From positions 26,716,208-26,780,207 of the forward strand of contig OY970832.1 in NCBI GenBank assembly GCA_963853835.1: a stretch of DNA of 64,000 nt, in the 5' to 3' direction. The notes under the pieces are model-generated. The model saw only the letters and a program-made list of their open reading frames with translations. It searched no databases and was not told the origin of the DNA. The DNA is from Calendula officinalis. Taxonomy: Eukaryota; Streptophyta; Magnoliopsida; Asterales; Asteraceae. A program made the translations under genes and the position numbers. Shown here piece after piece: positions 33,356 to 45,972 of this stretch (the stretch's first letter is position 1; each line of letters opens with the position of its first letter).

Positions 33356-36300
33356 AAGAAGATTCCGTCCTCGGAATCTCATCATAGTTCACGAAATCCG
33401 GGTACCTCTTCCGAATCTCGTCTTTTACTTCCCAAGTCAAATTTGGTCCAATGGAATGCTTCCACTTGACCAATACCAACTCGATCTCTTTATTCCGAAG
33501 CTTCTTCGTCTTTGTCTCTAATATTGCCTCGGGTTCTTCAATCAACCGATTCGGGGCATCAACCCGCAGCTCTTGCAATGGAATAATATTCTCGACTTCG
33601 CCAATGAACTTCTTCAGATAACTCACATGGGAGGTGTCATGCACACCTTGAAGCTCAGGTGGGAGTTCCAACTTAAATGCTTGAAGCCCGATCCGCTTCA
33701 ATATCTTAAACGGTCCAACATATATACCTTTGACTTAACTTTCCTTTCTTCCCAAACCGCATCACACCTTTCCAAGGTGATACATTCAACATCACCATAT
33801 CCCCGACATCCAAGTCATATGGTCTCTTTTTCAAACCCGAATAGCTTCTTTGCCTATCTTGAGCGGCTTTCATGTTGGCTTGTATTATACCGATCTTCTC
33901 ATTAGTCACTCTTACAATCTCGGGACCCGTGAGCTTTGTCTCTCCCGCTTCTAACCAACAAGATGGAGTTCTACATTTTCTCCCATACAATGCCTCATAC
34001 GGTGGCATGTCGATAGTCGAGTGGTAACTATTATTATATAAGAACTCGACCAATGGCAAATGCTCATCCCATCTACCCCCGAAGTCTAATACACACGATC
34101 TCAACATATCTTCAACCGTTTGTACTGTTCTTTCACTTTGACCGTCGTTTCGCGGATGATAAGTCGTGCTCAACCGCAACTTTGTACCCAATTCATCTTG
34201 TAATGATCTCCAAAATCTCGAGGTAAACCTCGCGTCTCTATCGGACACAATCGATAATGGAACCCCGTGGAGTCGAACCACTTCATCAACATACAACTTA
34301 GCCAACCTCTCAAGTGGCAAAGTTTCCCAAATGGCTAAAAATAACGCACTCTTGGTCAACCGGTCAATTATGACCCAAATGGCATCGTGACCCTTACTCG
34401 TCTTTGGCAACCCAACTATGAAATCCATAGTTATGTCTTCCCACTTTCCGGCCGGTACATGTAATGATTGAGCTACCCCATACGGTACTTGATGCTCGGC
34501 TTTCACTTGTGCACACGTGGCACACTTCGAGATGTATTTGGCTACCCTCGCCTTCATTCCGGGCCACCAATAAACCCGCTTCAAATCTTGATATGTCTTT
34601 GTACTTCCCGGGTGAATTGAATATTTTGACTTGTGCACATCATTCAACAACTCTTTTCGGGTACCCCCGAACTTGGGAACCCAAATTCGACCGCCTACGG
34701 TTTTCAACCCTTGTACATTTTCCACAAAATGTTGGTTCTTACCCAACCGTTCTTGTCTCAATTCTTCTTTTCCCATTACTTCCCGTTGGGCATTCTTGAT
34801 TCTTCCCACAATACTCGAGACTACTTCAATACGGGTTAACTTTCCCCGGTTCGGCTTCTCATAGATCTTTCGGCTCAAGGCATCGGATACCACATTCGCC
34901 TTCCCCGCGTGATACACAATTTCACAATCATAGTCGTTGATCAACTCGATCCACCTTCTTTGTCGCATATTAAGGTCTTTTTGTGTGAACACATATTGCA
35001 AACTCTTATGATCCGTATATAACGTACACCGAGTACCATACAAATAATGCCTCCACAATTTCAAGGCAAACACAATCGTCGCTAACTCCAAGTCGTGTGT
35101 CGTGTATCTCGTTTCCGCATCCTTCAATTGTCGTGAAGCATATGCAATCACCTTCCCCCTTTGCATCAACACACAACCGAGCCCTCGATTCGAAGCATCA
35201 CTATAAACCACAAAGTCTTCCATACCATCCGGTAACGTGAGAATCTGCGCGTTACACAACTTTTCCATCAACAAGCCAAACGCCTCTTCTTGCTTCTTAT
35301 CCCACACGAACTCCTCACTTTTTCTAGTCAACTTTGTGAGTGGGACCGCAATTCTCGAGAAATCTTGTATGAACCTCCGGTAATACCCGGCTAACCCAAG
35401 GAAACTTCTTACTTCGGTAGGCGTTTTCGGCGCCTCCCAATTAGCCACCGCCTCAATCTTTGAAGGATCAACCTTAATACCATCACGTGACACCACGTGA
35501 CCTAGAAATTGTACTTCCCGCAACCAAAACTCACACTTTGAAAATCTGGCATACAACTTCTCCCGTTTCAACACATCCAACACGAGTCTCAGATGGCTCT
35601 CGTGTTCTTCCTCGGTCTTCGAATAAATCAAAATATCATCAATGAACACTATCAAAAACTTATCAAGAAACGGTTTACAAACCCGATTCATCAAATCCAT
35701 AAAAATAGCAGGCGCATTCGTAAGCCCAAACGGCATCACTAGAAACTCATAATGACCATACCGTGTACGAAAGGCCGTCTTCTCGGTGTCGCCTTCCTTT
35801 ACCCGAACTTGGTGATAACTCGACCTCAAATCAATCTTTGAGAAGTAACTAGCACCTTGCAATTGCTCAAACAAATCGTCGATCCTTGGCAACGGGTAAC
35901 GGTTCTTTATAGTTACCTTATTCAACTCACGGTAGTCGATACACATTCTCATTGACCCGTCTTTCTTCTTGACAAACAACACCGGGGCACCCCACGGTGA
36001 CGAACTCGGACGGATAAAGCCCTTTTCTAACAACTCTTGCAATTGGGTCATCAATTCCCGCATTTCGGTGGGAGCTAATCGATATGGAGCACGAGCAATC
36101 GGCGTCGCTCCCGGCACTAAATCAATCTTGAACTCAACTTGCCTCTCCGGTGGCAAACCGGGTAAATCATCGGGGAACACCTCGGGAAAATCCCGAATAA
36201 TTTTAACATCACCCACCGCTTTCTTTTCCTTTCGGCCATCTAACACATATGCAATAAACGATGCACAACCTCTTTCTAGACATTTCCTCGCCTTGATGGC

Positions 36301-37976
36301 GGAGATTACATTAGGCATATGGTGTCGTTTTTCCCCATACACATACACTTTCTCGTTCTCGGGTGTCTTGACCGACACTATTTTTTTATCACACAATATC
36401 TTGGCTTGGTGCATTCCCAACCAATCCATACCGATCACTACATCAAAAGCTTTGATCCCCATGGGCAACAAATCGACCTTAAACTTTTTCCCGTCTATTT
36501 CTAATTCACAATTCCTATAAATACATTCAACCATTGAGGTGTTCCCATCGGCTACCTCTATTTCATAAACCTCGTCTAATAATTCCGATACCACATTCAA
36601 CTTTCTACCAAACTCATGAGACACAAATGAATAATTGGAACCCGAATCAAACAAGATATAAGTTGGCAAGGAGTTAAGGAATAGAGTACCTGACACCACA
36701 TCATGTGCCTCCTTCGCCTCCTCCCGAGTAAGTTGGAAGGATCGCCCATTCACCTTCGTCGGTTCCACCTTCTTTTGAGCTGTGGACACCATCGACTCGG
36801 TCCCCTTCTTTGGACACACATTGCTATAATGCCCTTTTTCATGGCAAGAATAGCATTCCACATCGGCCGACAACTTGGCCTTACAATCCCGGGCTAGATG
36901 CCCCATCTTGCCACAACTATAGCACGCCCTCGACTCTCCTCGGCATACGCCGGTATCATTTTTCCCGCACTTCTTGCACGAGCCAACACTCCCTTGTTTA
37001 GAGAAGCTCGGAGTGAACTTCCCTTTCTTGAACGAACTAGAGCCGCTCTCGGCTTTCCTCTTCTCGCCCACCTGGGCCCTCTCGGAAATCCTTGCCACAT
37101 TCACCTCTTCCACACCCCGGGCGGCACTAATGGCCTCATCAAGTGTGGCCGCCCGCTTAACCTCCAATTGGTAGTCCCACTGTAACCCACTAGCATACCA
37201 GACCACCCTCAACCTCTCATCCGAATAGGTTTTAGCAACAAACGGGAGCAATCCCGTGAACTCTCTCGAGTATTCTTCAATTGACATATCACCCTTTTTA
37301 AGGGTCACAAACTTCTCATGCATTTTCTCCAAATCCCTTTCGGGACAAAACTTCTTTTTCAATCTCATGGTGAACTCATCCCATGACATCATCTCAACAA
37401 CCTCCCTCCCGAGGGTTTCATACACAATATCCCACCAAACCATGGCATCTTCTTTCAACAGTTGTGACGCATACGTCACCATATCGGCCTTCTTGCACTT
37501 ACTACTCCCGATGACCCGCTCGGTCTCTCGGATCCACCTCATAGTAACTTTCGGGTCCGAACTACCCGTATACACACTTGGCTTACAAGCCATGAAAGAT
37601 TTAAATGAACAACCTTCTTTTTCATCGGGCTTTGCCCTAGCATCACTTTGACCACCCGTAGATAAATCCCTTCACCGGTGCCACTACCCCCGGTCTTCTC
37701 ATCCGATCTAGCCTCGGATTCACGATCTCCTCCCGACCTCTCACGGTCCCCCATGATTCGGTGTACTTCCTCGGCCACCGTCCCTTTAATTTGATCAATA
37801 ATGTTCCGGAGGTCCGCCATAGTCACCGGAGTCTTATTAGCTCCGACCTCCGATTCGTCAACTCGATGCATCGACGGTTGACTTTCTTGTTCAACCACAA
37901 CCTCGACGTGAGGTATTTCTTCCTCTCGGTTCTCCGGGGCTTTCCCACTTTGACGGGTATTCACCATTTCTTTCAA
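33354..37976 (-). pseudogene. Gypsy gag-pol polyprotein, broken by two frameshifts
   Basis: Translation starts at 37976 (MVNTRQSGKAPEN). A frameshift near 37670 ends the first frame; the second runs 37593-33706 (1295 residues) and a second frameshift near 33720 leads to the last frame (33701-33354). Within the long frame: retrotransposon Gag domain (about 10-180); zinc knuckles CYSCGKMGHLARDC and CYSCHEKGHYSNVC (about 222-262); protease LFDSGSNYSFVS (about 317); reverse transcriptase with YRELNKVT (about 555) and FIDDILIYSK (about 648); RNase H YSDASNRGLG (about 796); integrase zinc finger with HPGSTKTY and CATCAQVK (about 1000-1030), catalytic region DFIVGLP (about 1058) and SDRDARF (about 1119). 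The final frame holds the chromodomain (VKWKHSIGPNLTWE). Catalytic motifs look intact, so only the frameshifts disable it. The second break sits in a TATATATG run, consistent with slippage. Confidence 0.9.
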
Positions 37977-38201
37977 TCAAGACTATACGAAAGACATTAA
38001 ACATTTAGTATCTCATGTACAACCCATTAATCCCATAAGACTCATCATTCAAAATCATATCACTCTCATAGGTCCCCTAGGTTCAACCCTAAACTTAACA
38101 TAAAGTCTCAAGGTCAACCTACAATCTCAAGGAAATCTCATATTCCTAATGCTACAGTCTAAGACTAGGATGGACATCCAACCTAATTCACTTAAACTAT
38201 A

Positions 38202-38213
38202 GCTCTGATACCA
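38202..38213 (-). promoter_or_regulatory. Primer-binding site of the Gypsy element
   Basis: TGGTATCAGAGC on the minus strand, three bases inside the 5' LTR, complementary to plant initiator methionine tRNA. Confidence 0.9.
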
Positions 38214-38216
38214 AGT

Positions 38217-39962
38217 TGTAACACCTCAATTTTTAATACAAAACATTTGGCCAAAATAATCATTTAATATAGAGGAGAACTATCCCAAAATACGGATTTA
38301 CAAAAACCTTTGGTATGAAAATCAGAGTATAAAGTTGGTGTTACAAAATAGATCAAAACCAAAGCTAAGTCTAAATCCGTTGTAGTGTTCTTCTACTCTA
38401 GGCCCCGCATCTCTATCCATGCGCACCTATACCTTCGATCCCGAACCTGAGTACATAGCAAAACAAACAAGGAGTACGTGAGACAAAAAGTCTCGTGAGC
38501 TACATGGGTTTAGACCCAACAATAATAGTTAGAATTATATAACACGTAAACATAATACAAGCAACTCGTCCGACTATCTAATCACCCTAATGTGATTCTA
38601 TCAACCTTGCTTCCCTAGCAATCATATCTAGTTATCGGGTTGCCCCCGAACTAACTAGAACCACATTAACTTATTAACCAAAATCCATCGCCATTAATAA
38701 GCTTTAAGATACCGGCAAGAGGGATTCGCCCAATCTACCGATACCTGCCTTACTCACCGGACTACCTCCAGTTAGTAAGACTACTACCGTGGTTGAGTCG
38801 ACGGGAATCCACCCAACTGCCCCTCACACTACACCTCATGACCGGGGGTCCCCCGTGCCATCACATCATCACTATCATATCATAACTCATTAGTTATGTC
38901 TATCTAGCTCTCGGCTATCACATCAATCATCAAACAAGTTAGTTCAATATCATCAATAATATAACTAACTAACAACTACCAATCTATACAAATAAGCAAA
39001 TAGACCGTAATACAAGTGAGGTAGGTAATTCAAGGGCTATGTACTCAATAAAATCCACACGTACTCACCTTAGCAAACAATGCTCCAATGTGTGTTCTTC
39101 ACACCGACCCTTTGTTCCAACAATCGGTCAACCTTCCAAGACTTCACCAAAAGCCTAATATAACAATCACAAGATGTTCAACATCACATTCTACTAATAT
39201 CATGACCATTTATCCCTAGATACCCTTTAATAACATTTTTCCCAAATTTTGGTGATCTCCAAACCCTAGGTTTAACAATCTCAAGATTCTTACAAATCTT
39301 AATCATACACTTGTTTCCTTTGTTAAAATACCTTCTACAAGATGTATACAACCTTTATTTAACCATAATTCACCAACCCAATAACTAGGGTTTCAAACCC
39401 AAGCCAATGAACCCATAGATCTAAAGCTATAACTACAAGGGAGTGAAGATATACCTTTGATCTTCACTTAGGAGTGAAATCTACCGCAGATTAGTGAAGA
39501 AATCGACCCAAATCAGCTCCTGCACTCCAAAATCGCCAAAGGATGAAAACTAGGGTTTGTGGGATGCATTTATGACCAAAACACGACTTTAATGCTGCAT
39601 AGACAGAAAATCGCGCCGCTACTGTGGAGATCGCGTCGCGATCTCCTTCCCGTGTTATTTCGCGTCACAACTTCGCGTCGCGAACCCGTCGCTATCTTGA
39701 TTTCGCGTTTCCCTCCAAACGCTATTTCGGGTCGCTGCTGCATCCGTCGAAGATCGCGCCGCGAACTCCCAGATAGCGGCGCTATCTGGGCTATGCAGCT
39801 GAGGCTGCATTTTTCTTCATCCTTTCCGACACGGTTTCGCCCATAACTTCTTCATACGATACCCGATTGACACGAAACCAATTTCCACGTCCTTTAAACG
39901 ATTTATCCTTAATTATCATATTTTTATAAAATTTATTTATGTACAAATTTTGGGTCATTACA
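38217..39962 (-). repeat. 5' LTR of the Gypsy element
   Basis: 1746 bp from TGTAACACCTCAATT to GGGTCATTACA (plus reading). The terminal GTTACA seen in the partner is ATTACA here. A GC-rich palindromic zone lies at 39605-39800. The frame at 39559-39846 is the counterpart of the one in the other LTR and is not a gene. Confidence 0.9.
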
Positions 39963-40150
39963 TTTATATTTAAAATAAGGAACTTGATTTTTTTTCTAAG
40001 GTGTATATTAAAATTTATAAGGTAAATTAAAATAAGTTAACATTTACATCCTTATAGTCTTTAACTTAAGTGGGAAGAGAGTCAAAGAAGAAATGAAATA
40101 ATAGTTTATTGTGATGTTACGGTTAATTTATCAGTTGAAAAATATAAAAA

Positions 40151-41384
40151 GGGTAAATTACAGTTTTTGTCCCTGAGGTTTTCCCGATTCGGGGTTTTTG
40201 TCCCTAAACTTTTTTTTCTGTTTTTTTGTCCTTGAGGTTTTTAAAATTCTGCATATTTGTCCTTCCGTCTATTTTTGGCCGTTAACTAACAGGTTTTTTG
40301 TCCATTTTACCAAATTACCCCTATTTTAACTCTTTTTCTTTTTTGTCCACTTTTCTATTCTTCATCTTCCTTCAAGGAACCTTAATCCCCCAAATTAACT
40401 CATCTCTTCCTTCAACAAACAACTGCTGCACGTCGAATCAAGGTTTCCAGGTAAGGTAAGTTTATCCTTCGTGGTTTTAGATTGAAACGTAGGGTTTCTG
40501 CCGCCGTCGTTCCTCGGATTTCACTTCAAAGGCGAAAATGACAACCAGATTGAGGAAGAATCGCAAGAAGAGGGGTCATGTGAGCGGCGGTCACGGTCGT
40601 ATCGGAAAGCACCGAAAGCATCTCGGAGGTAGAGGTAACGCCGGAGAGATGACGGGTAGGTTCTGATGTTTGGTGTTCTTGATGACGGCATTCGATGTTC
40701 CAGATTATAGATCGAACGATTTTGTGAATCGATTTTGTATTAAACATAAAACCTTACGATTTTGTTCTTCTCCAGATTCTTCCACCACCAATGATTTTGT
40801 GACTTCCTTTACGAATTACGCATGATGTATCCAATTTAGCCCCAATTCTTGTTAGGGTTTTTTCAATGTTAGGATCGATACTCTGTAAATACGCCCAATA
40901 TCTTTCTACCGGATTTGTAACATCAATCGTTGTGTAAGAAAAGCTAGTGGGTTTGGTTCGAAGTGAGGATTAAAGGAGTCGAGAGATGGAATAAATTGCC
41001 AATGAATTAAGATTAAGATTAATATATGAAGGGTTGATTTCACTAAGCTGCAAAAACAAAGGGAAATTGAAATACCTACGTATGAAGATTGATCGAAAAT
41101 TTAGGTGGTTTAGGATTGGTTATCAATTTAGGGATTAGGGTTTGTTAATGAAGAACATTGAAGAAGGAAAATATGGGTTTCTTGAAGAACATGAAGAATG
41201 AGGAAAAAAGACGAAAATACCCTTATTTTTTTTGCATTTTTCGTCAGTTAACGGCCAAAAATAGACGGAAGGACAAATATGCAGAATTTTAAAAACCTAA
41301 AGGACAAAAAAACAGAAAAAAAAAAGTTTAGGGACAAAAACCCCAAATCGAGAAAACCTCAGGGACAAAAACTGTAATTTACCC
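40151..41384. mobile_element. Pack-MULE carrying a ribosomal-protein gene fragment
   Basis: Inverted repeats of about 140 bp start GGGTAAATTACAGTTTTTGT at both ends (left 40151 onward, right ending 41384). They are flanked by the exact 9-bp duplication ATATAAAAA (40142-40150 and 41385-41393). The inside has no transposase but includes the start of a 60S ribosomal protein L27a gene with 5'-UTR-like sequence. This is the definition of a Pack-MULE: a Mutator-like element with captured gene sequence. The perfect duplication and closely similar arms indicate fairly recent insertion. Confidence 0.9.
40538..40666 (+). pseudogene. RPL27A: Captured 5' fragment of ribosomal protein L27a (uL15)
   Basis: The frame encodes 42 residues, starting MTTRLRKNRKKRGHVSGGHG and continuing RIGKHRKHLGGRGNAG. 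That is the highly basic N-terminus of eukaryotic uL15 (RPL27A), which sits in the large ribosomal subunit near the tRNA path. After GNAG the sequence leaves the family (EMTGRF then stop), so about 36 of the usual ~146 residues are present. Upstream there is leader-like sequence with 'gccgccgtcgttcctcgg'. The fragment lies inside the Pack-MULE. It cannot act as a ribosomal protein; whether the short basic peptide is expressed is unknown. Confidence 0.9.
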
Positions 41385-41580
41385 ATATAAAAAATATGAA
41401 CGTACATATTGCCTTATTCCGGTATGGGCTTGTTCTCACATCATTGGTAGGATTGTGGTCATGCGGTCGCCACACCGCCCCTCTTGTAGTCCTCCATGAT
41501 GAGTGGGTTTCGTGGTTCGGATGGTGAGCTTTAATTAATTAAAAACTACAAAACTTTCAGGCATGATTGCATAAAAAAAA

Positions 41581-42005
41581 GGGTGCTACTATTTGGACAT
41601 CCCTCACTACCAAATAAACACCCTAATTAAAGTCAAACCTTGAAAATTTTAATTACAAATAATTAATTAACATTATTATCCATATTTTTTATAATTTAAA
41701 TATGGTGGTTGACGGTGGTGGTGGTGGTGGTGGTGGTGGTTAGTGACATATGCGATGGTGGTAGGCGGTAGCTGAATTAGTAATTGGTGGGGGCGGAATG
41801 AATGACGGAGTGAACATTAAAACGAGATTGTGGTGGCGGAGCGAGCGAGCGGTGACGACAGTTAGCCGATTCCGATGTGAGTGAGTTGGTAGGGTGGTGG
41901 TTAACGACAAAGTTCGGTGGCGGCTATGAAAAAAATTATTAGTTAATTATTATGGAATTATGGGGTGTCCAAATAGAACTATGGGATGTCCTAATAGTCA
42001 ATCCC
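41581..42005. mobile_element. Probable non-autonomous DNA transposon with inverted ends
   Basis: The left end GGGTGCTACTATTTGGACAT and the reversed right end GGGATTGACTATTAGGACAT are inverted repeats; further in, 'caaataaacaccct' and 'ggggtgtccaaatag' also pair loosely. Flanks are A-rich (taaaaaaaa / aaaaagaat), so a 9-bp duplication is possible but cannot be proved. It contains a (GGT)9 run at 41714-41740 and GGTGG-rich sequence. No gene. Confidence 0.55.
41714..41740. repeat. (GGT)9 microsatellite
   Basis: Nine perfect GGT units within the probable transposon at 41581-42005. Confidence 0.95.
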
Positions 42006-44513
42006 AAAAAGAATCCAATCTTTTAATGCCAACGGTCAGTTTCGAAAATAAGAAAATAAATTATAAAAAATGGTAACATTTACTTTTTGTGTTTCTTTAC
42101 TTGAAAATGGAAAATTTAAGTAAATTTAAATTATTTTTAAGCATATGTTATTAAACTTGATTAAAAAAACCGTTTCAACAAATTATGGCGACCAATTATA
42201 AATGTTGATTAAACCACATGACTAAAACATGGACCCGTTACGTTTATATTGTTAGACATTTAGGGTGTTCTCATTTGATGACATGTTACGACTCAAAAGT
42301 AGCATGCAATACATAATTACGCATTACTTGTGGATACGATGTATAGGGGACCTTAGATGTCATTGCCGATGTACCCCAATCAAGTAGAACAGGATGAGAC
42401 AAGTAATAATATATATTAAAAATTCCAAAAGGTAACAGATATAAGCAACAAAGAGAGAGAGAAATTTCGGTGAATTTGAGACTTGTACATTTCGTAACAT
42501 GTTTTGTACCCTACTAAAGTGATGAAGGAAGTTAAGATATGTCTTTGACATAGCTTTGTCGGTTTAGAAGTACTGATATAATGCTAATGTGGTAAAATTA
42601 ACGAATGAAAGAAGATGATATATACTTTTGTTTTTAGTCGTATCGTGCAAGTTAGTTTTTATGGATCAAAATATCATTTTTCCACTCTTATTTTTATGAT
42701 ATGATTGTTAGGTATAGTATCTCAAAAGTTTTAGGAACTAGATTTTGACGATGTTGGAGAATAGTGTTAGATATGTTCTAAATGATATATAAACTCAAAC
42801 TATCAGAGAAAACTAATTTGATCTTTTTTTCATGTACTCATAATTTTGAAGACTATGGTACAAAGTACAATCTGGGTAGGTTGGAAAATATATTCAGAAG
42901 TCAAACTAAAACATAGAATATTAATTTTGGGCTGAAACTAATTCCAGAATGAAAGTATTGCATTTCATTTTGTTTACACTGAAACTAAATAAAAAGAGTA
43001 ATGTTATTGCTTCATACCATTTGCTTCTATTTATATTTCTACTTATCAGACGAATACATGTGTCAAAATCAAGGGATAATATTAGGATAGTGAATTAGTA
43101 GATTACACATGACATCTTATCAATTATATAGGAAGATGAGTACGTATAAATAGTAGGACTAAATATCATTTCTCAAATAAAAATATTAAACATTTAATTA
43201 TATCAGGTTATTATTATTTTTTTTTTTTTTGTATCTACCAATATTTGAAGGTTATGTACAAACTATGCTCTATGCATTGAATGTAGGTTCATAGTTATGT
43301 TCTCATTTGTATCTTCTTTTGAAGAAGCTATGTATATATACAACAAAAATCAAAAATCGTAAATTATCTATAAAATTATCGTATTTGCTTTAGGAAACAA
43401 ATTTTTTTCGACATCCAACGGATATCCATTTATCCGCTTTAATCCAATGGATATGGATGGATGAAACGATTTTAAATGGATATGGATATGGATATGGACG
43501 ATGTAAATCTAAATGGATATGGATGTGGATATGTCATCACCCGATCCATATCCGCTCCATTACCATCCCTAAACACAACTCTTTGTCAACAAAACACATG
43601 TAACACACGCATTTAGTGCCCTTTTATACCGCTCTCAAATGTTATCACTATCATCACTTAAGTTGTTACCATATAAACATCATGTTATCCGAAAGTTCAG
43701 CTGATACCCTTACTAACAATACACATCCATATATATGGGACATCCTTATATAAGAATTTTACTATCACCAATATACCACTATCAATACTTGTAACAAAAA
43801 AATAAAATAAAAATAGCAAAGCTTATACAATTGGTGGGCTTCTAAGGTGGGGAACTTGGGATGGGCTGGAGGCCCCGAGTAATGGTACCTTCACTATTCA
43901 TCAGGAGCCGCAAATTGGGTTTTCAATACTATGTCTGGGCTTAATTCAATTTTCTATGGTTCGGTTTTGTTACTTTCTAAAATCCGTCAAATAAAGTCAA
44001 AACATTAGCAAACCAAAAGCCATAGTTCCTAAACCGAATCAAAAACCTAGTTTTAATTCGGTTTCGTTTTCGATTTTTCTTGAACTTGGATGAAGAACCA
44101 AAAGGTAACGATGAAAACGACGAGGAACACTTGAATGCGGCTTTATTTGGTGATGTTCTGTTCCGATGATCACCATTATGGAGATTTGGTCAGAGTTTGA
44201 CACGTATTTAATTTAGAAAATAAAAAACTAATATAGTATTGACATGTTACCGATAGTCTAACACGCCACACCAACCCTCTAGTAAGTCACAAAACAAGCT
44301 TTTCACTGTCAAGTTATTTCTCAATATATTGGTTGATTTCAGAATTTCTTTTACGTCGGAATGCTTTTTCATTTTTGTTTGTAAATTTTATAGTGGTAAA
44401 ATTGTGTTTATTTAATTTTTATTAATTTATGTTATGAGTGTGCACATTTATGGTTGCGTAATTTCTACAAATTGTATGCTTATTTTTGATAAACTTGTGA
44501 TTTATAATTTATA
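42006..44513. other. Intergenic DNA, TE remnants only
   Basis: No gene recognised. 43430-43571 is rich in GGATATGGATATGG and its complement and ends ACCATCCCTA, like one end of a hAT-type element (TAGGGATGGTAAT when reversed); the other end is missing. A short frame at 42360-42551 (minus) has no motif. 43860-44100 is ordinary unique-looking sequence with no coding evidence. Confidence 0.4.
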
Positions 44514-44778
44514 CTCCCTCCATCCCACAAAAAACTTCTTATTTCACCATAAATCTTTGTCCCACAATAAACTTCTCATTTCTTACATTTGATGGCCTCC
44601 ACATAATAAAATATTATTAGTACTAAAGATCTCACCAGTAACTATCCACTAAACTATCTTTCTCTCTCCAAAACATTATATATTTTAATCAAAATTATTA
44701 TTAATGACCCCACCACTAACTATCATCTTAAAACTTGTGCCAATGTCAAATGAGTAGTTTTTTGTGGGACGGAGGGAG
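44514..44778. mobile_element. Stowaway MITE, copy A
   Basis: The ends CTCCCTCCATCCCAC and GTGGGACGGAGGGAG are inverted and flanked by TA (44512-44513, 44779-44780): the CTCCCTCCGTCCC signature of plant Stowaway elements. 265 bp, no coding sequence. Closely related to the copy at 57935-58159 ('caccactaactatca' and 'ttgtgggacgga' shared). Confidence 0.9.
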
Positions 44779-44780
44779 TA

Positions 44781-45965
44781 CTAACTAACGGTTTTAAAAG
44801 TGGTAACGCTACGATTGTAGAGTTGTGATTGTATAAATTTTACTGAGTTAGATGTATAAATTTAATTTTTGTAAGCAAAAGTTCCAGAATTACACTTAAT
44901 TAAACAATATTTTCTTCTAACAAAACAGTTTTTTGGCTCGTGATGTACTCGACTTAATTGTTGTCGTGGCCGTTTATGAACTTTCCCACCATCTGGAAAA
45001 TGTGTAACTAAGGAATGGATCGCACATGACCCGTAGGGAGATCATTCCATGTATCCTTACCACTAAGCCGTCACCATATGGTTGGTGTCTAACGAGTCCA
45101 TTTATAACATATAGGGTAACATACATATACAGGTGGGCGTGTTCTGTTCGAGGTCAACGGGTTGGAGGATTGATATCACCCAACATGAACATGCTTCATT
45201 TAGCTAGTTGGTTGACGGGTTAGTGGAACGGCGGGTTGTACCGTCTAACCCGAACACGACTCTTGCAACCAAGGGTTAAATGAGTTATAAACTAGATAAA
45301 CGTGGAATAATCTAGTGGTAAGCAGGTTGACGGGTCTCCATCGAGTCAGCGTGTAAAAGTTTAAAATTCATATATACTTATATTAGTTAATGGGTTTAGT
45401 AGATTGACCTGTTTATAACATCCCAATCCTAACATAATCCGTTTATTAAATAGGTTACGTGCGTCAACCAGTTTATAACCCGAACAAGTTTAGCCCAACC
45501 CTAACCAGTCTGTTTTCAGGTCAGGATCGCCTCGTGTCTAAGAATTTCTACCCCTAAGTATATTCTATGTAATAAGTTATTAGCTTCCCGCGCGTTGCTG
45601 CAGATATTAAGACACTTTTTTCATATTCAATTTAAGAAACGTTATTTGTAAAGAAAAGAAAGTGAAGCCTAGTTTAAATTCTTTATAGTAAAAACAAAAA
45701 CGAATGAATTATTTGGTAATAGAAAAATTTAAGATGAAAAGTATGAAGTATGAACTATAAAAATTTAAGTGTCCGAATATTAACCATAAGGTTTTAAATA
45801 ATAACATTTTTAGTACCAAAAAATGAATGCAATATAGAAAATGTTGTTCGCACGATAAATAATAAAAGTTTAGTCTTTTTATAAAGTATTTTAATCAAGG
45901 GTAAAAGCAGGAAGTTCTTATTGCAAAATGATTTGTGTAAACCAATAGATTTAGAATCGTAATAA
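44781..45965. other. Intergenic DNA with hAT-like and Helitron-like remnants
   Basis: 45115-45555 contains repeated GGGTTGACGGGTT-like words and their complements and ends near 'ctacccctaag', suggestive of a decayed hAT-type element. 45585-45610 (TTAGCTTCCCGCGCGTTGCTG) resembles a degraded Helitron 3' end. Neither could be bounded. No gene. Confidence 0.35.
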
Positions 45966-45972
45966 GAGTAAT

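Larger units (their letters stand above)
31596..39962 (-). mobile_element. Gypsy LTR retrotransposon with chromodomain (Tekay-like)
   Basis: Two 1746-bp LTRs (31596-33341, 38217-39962) bracket a PBS, gag-pol in the order Gag, protease, reverse transcriptase, RNase H, integrase, chromodomain, and a purine tract. The domain order and chromodomain place it in the chromovirus branch of Ty3/Gypsy. The LTRs are the same length but show numerous scattered substitutions on reading, so insertion is recent but not brand new. The right flank is 'tttat' (39963-39967); the matching left duplication is absent because a second copy's leader adjoins the left LTR. Two frameshifts make it non-autonomous as it stands. 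Confidence 0.9.

Noticed and set aside
35969..36520. 183-codon frame on + inside the Gypsy element
   Set aside because: Shadow of the pol reading frame on the opposite strand; no motif.
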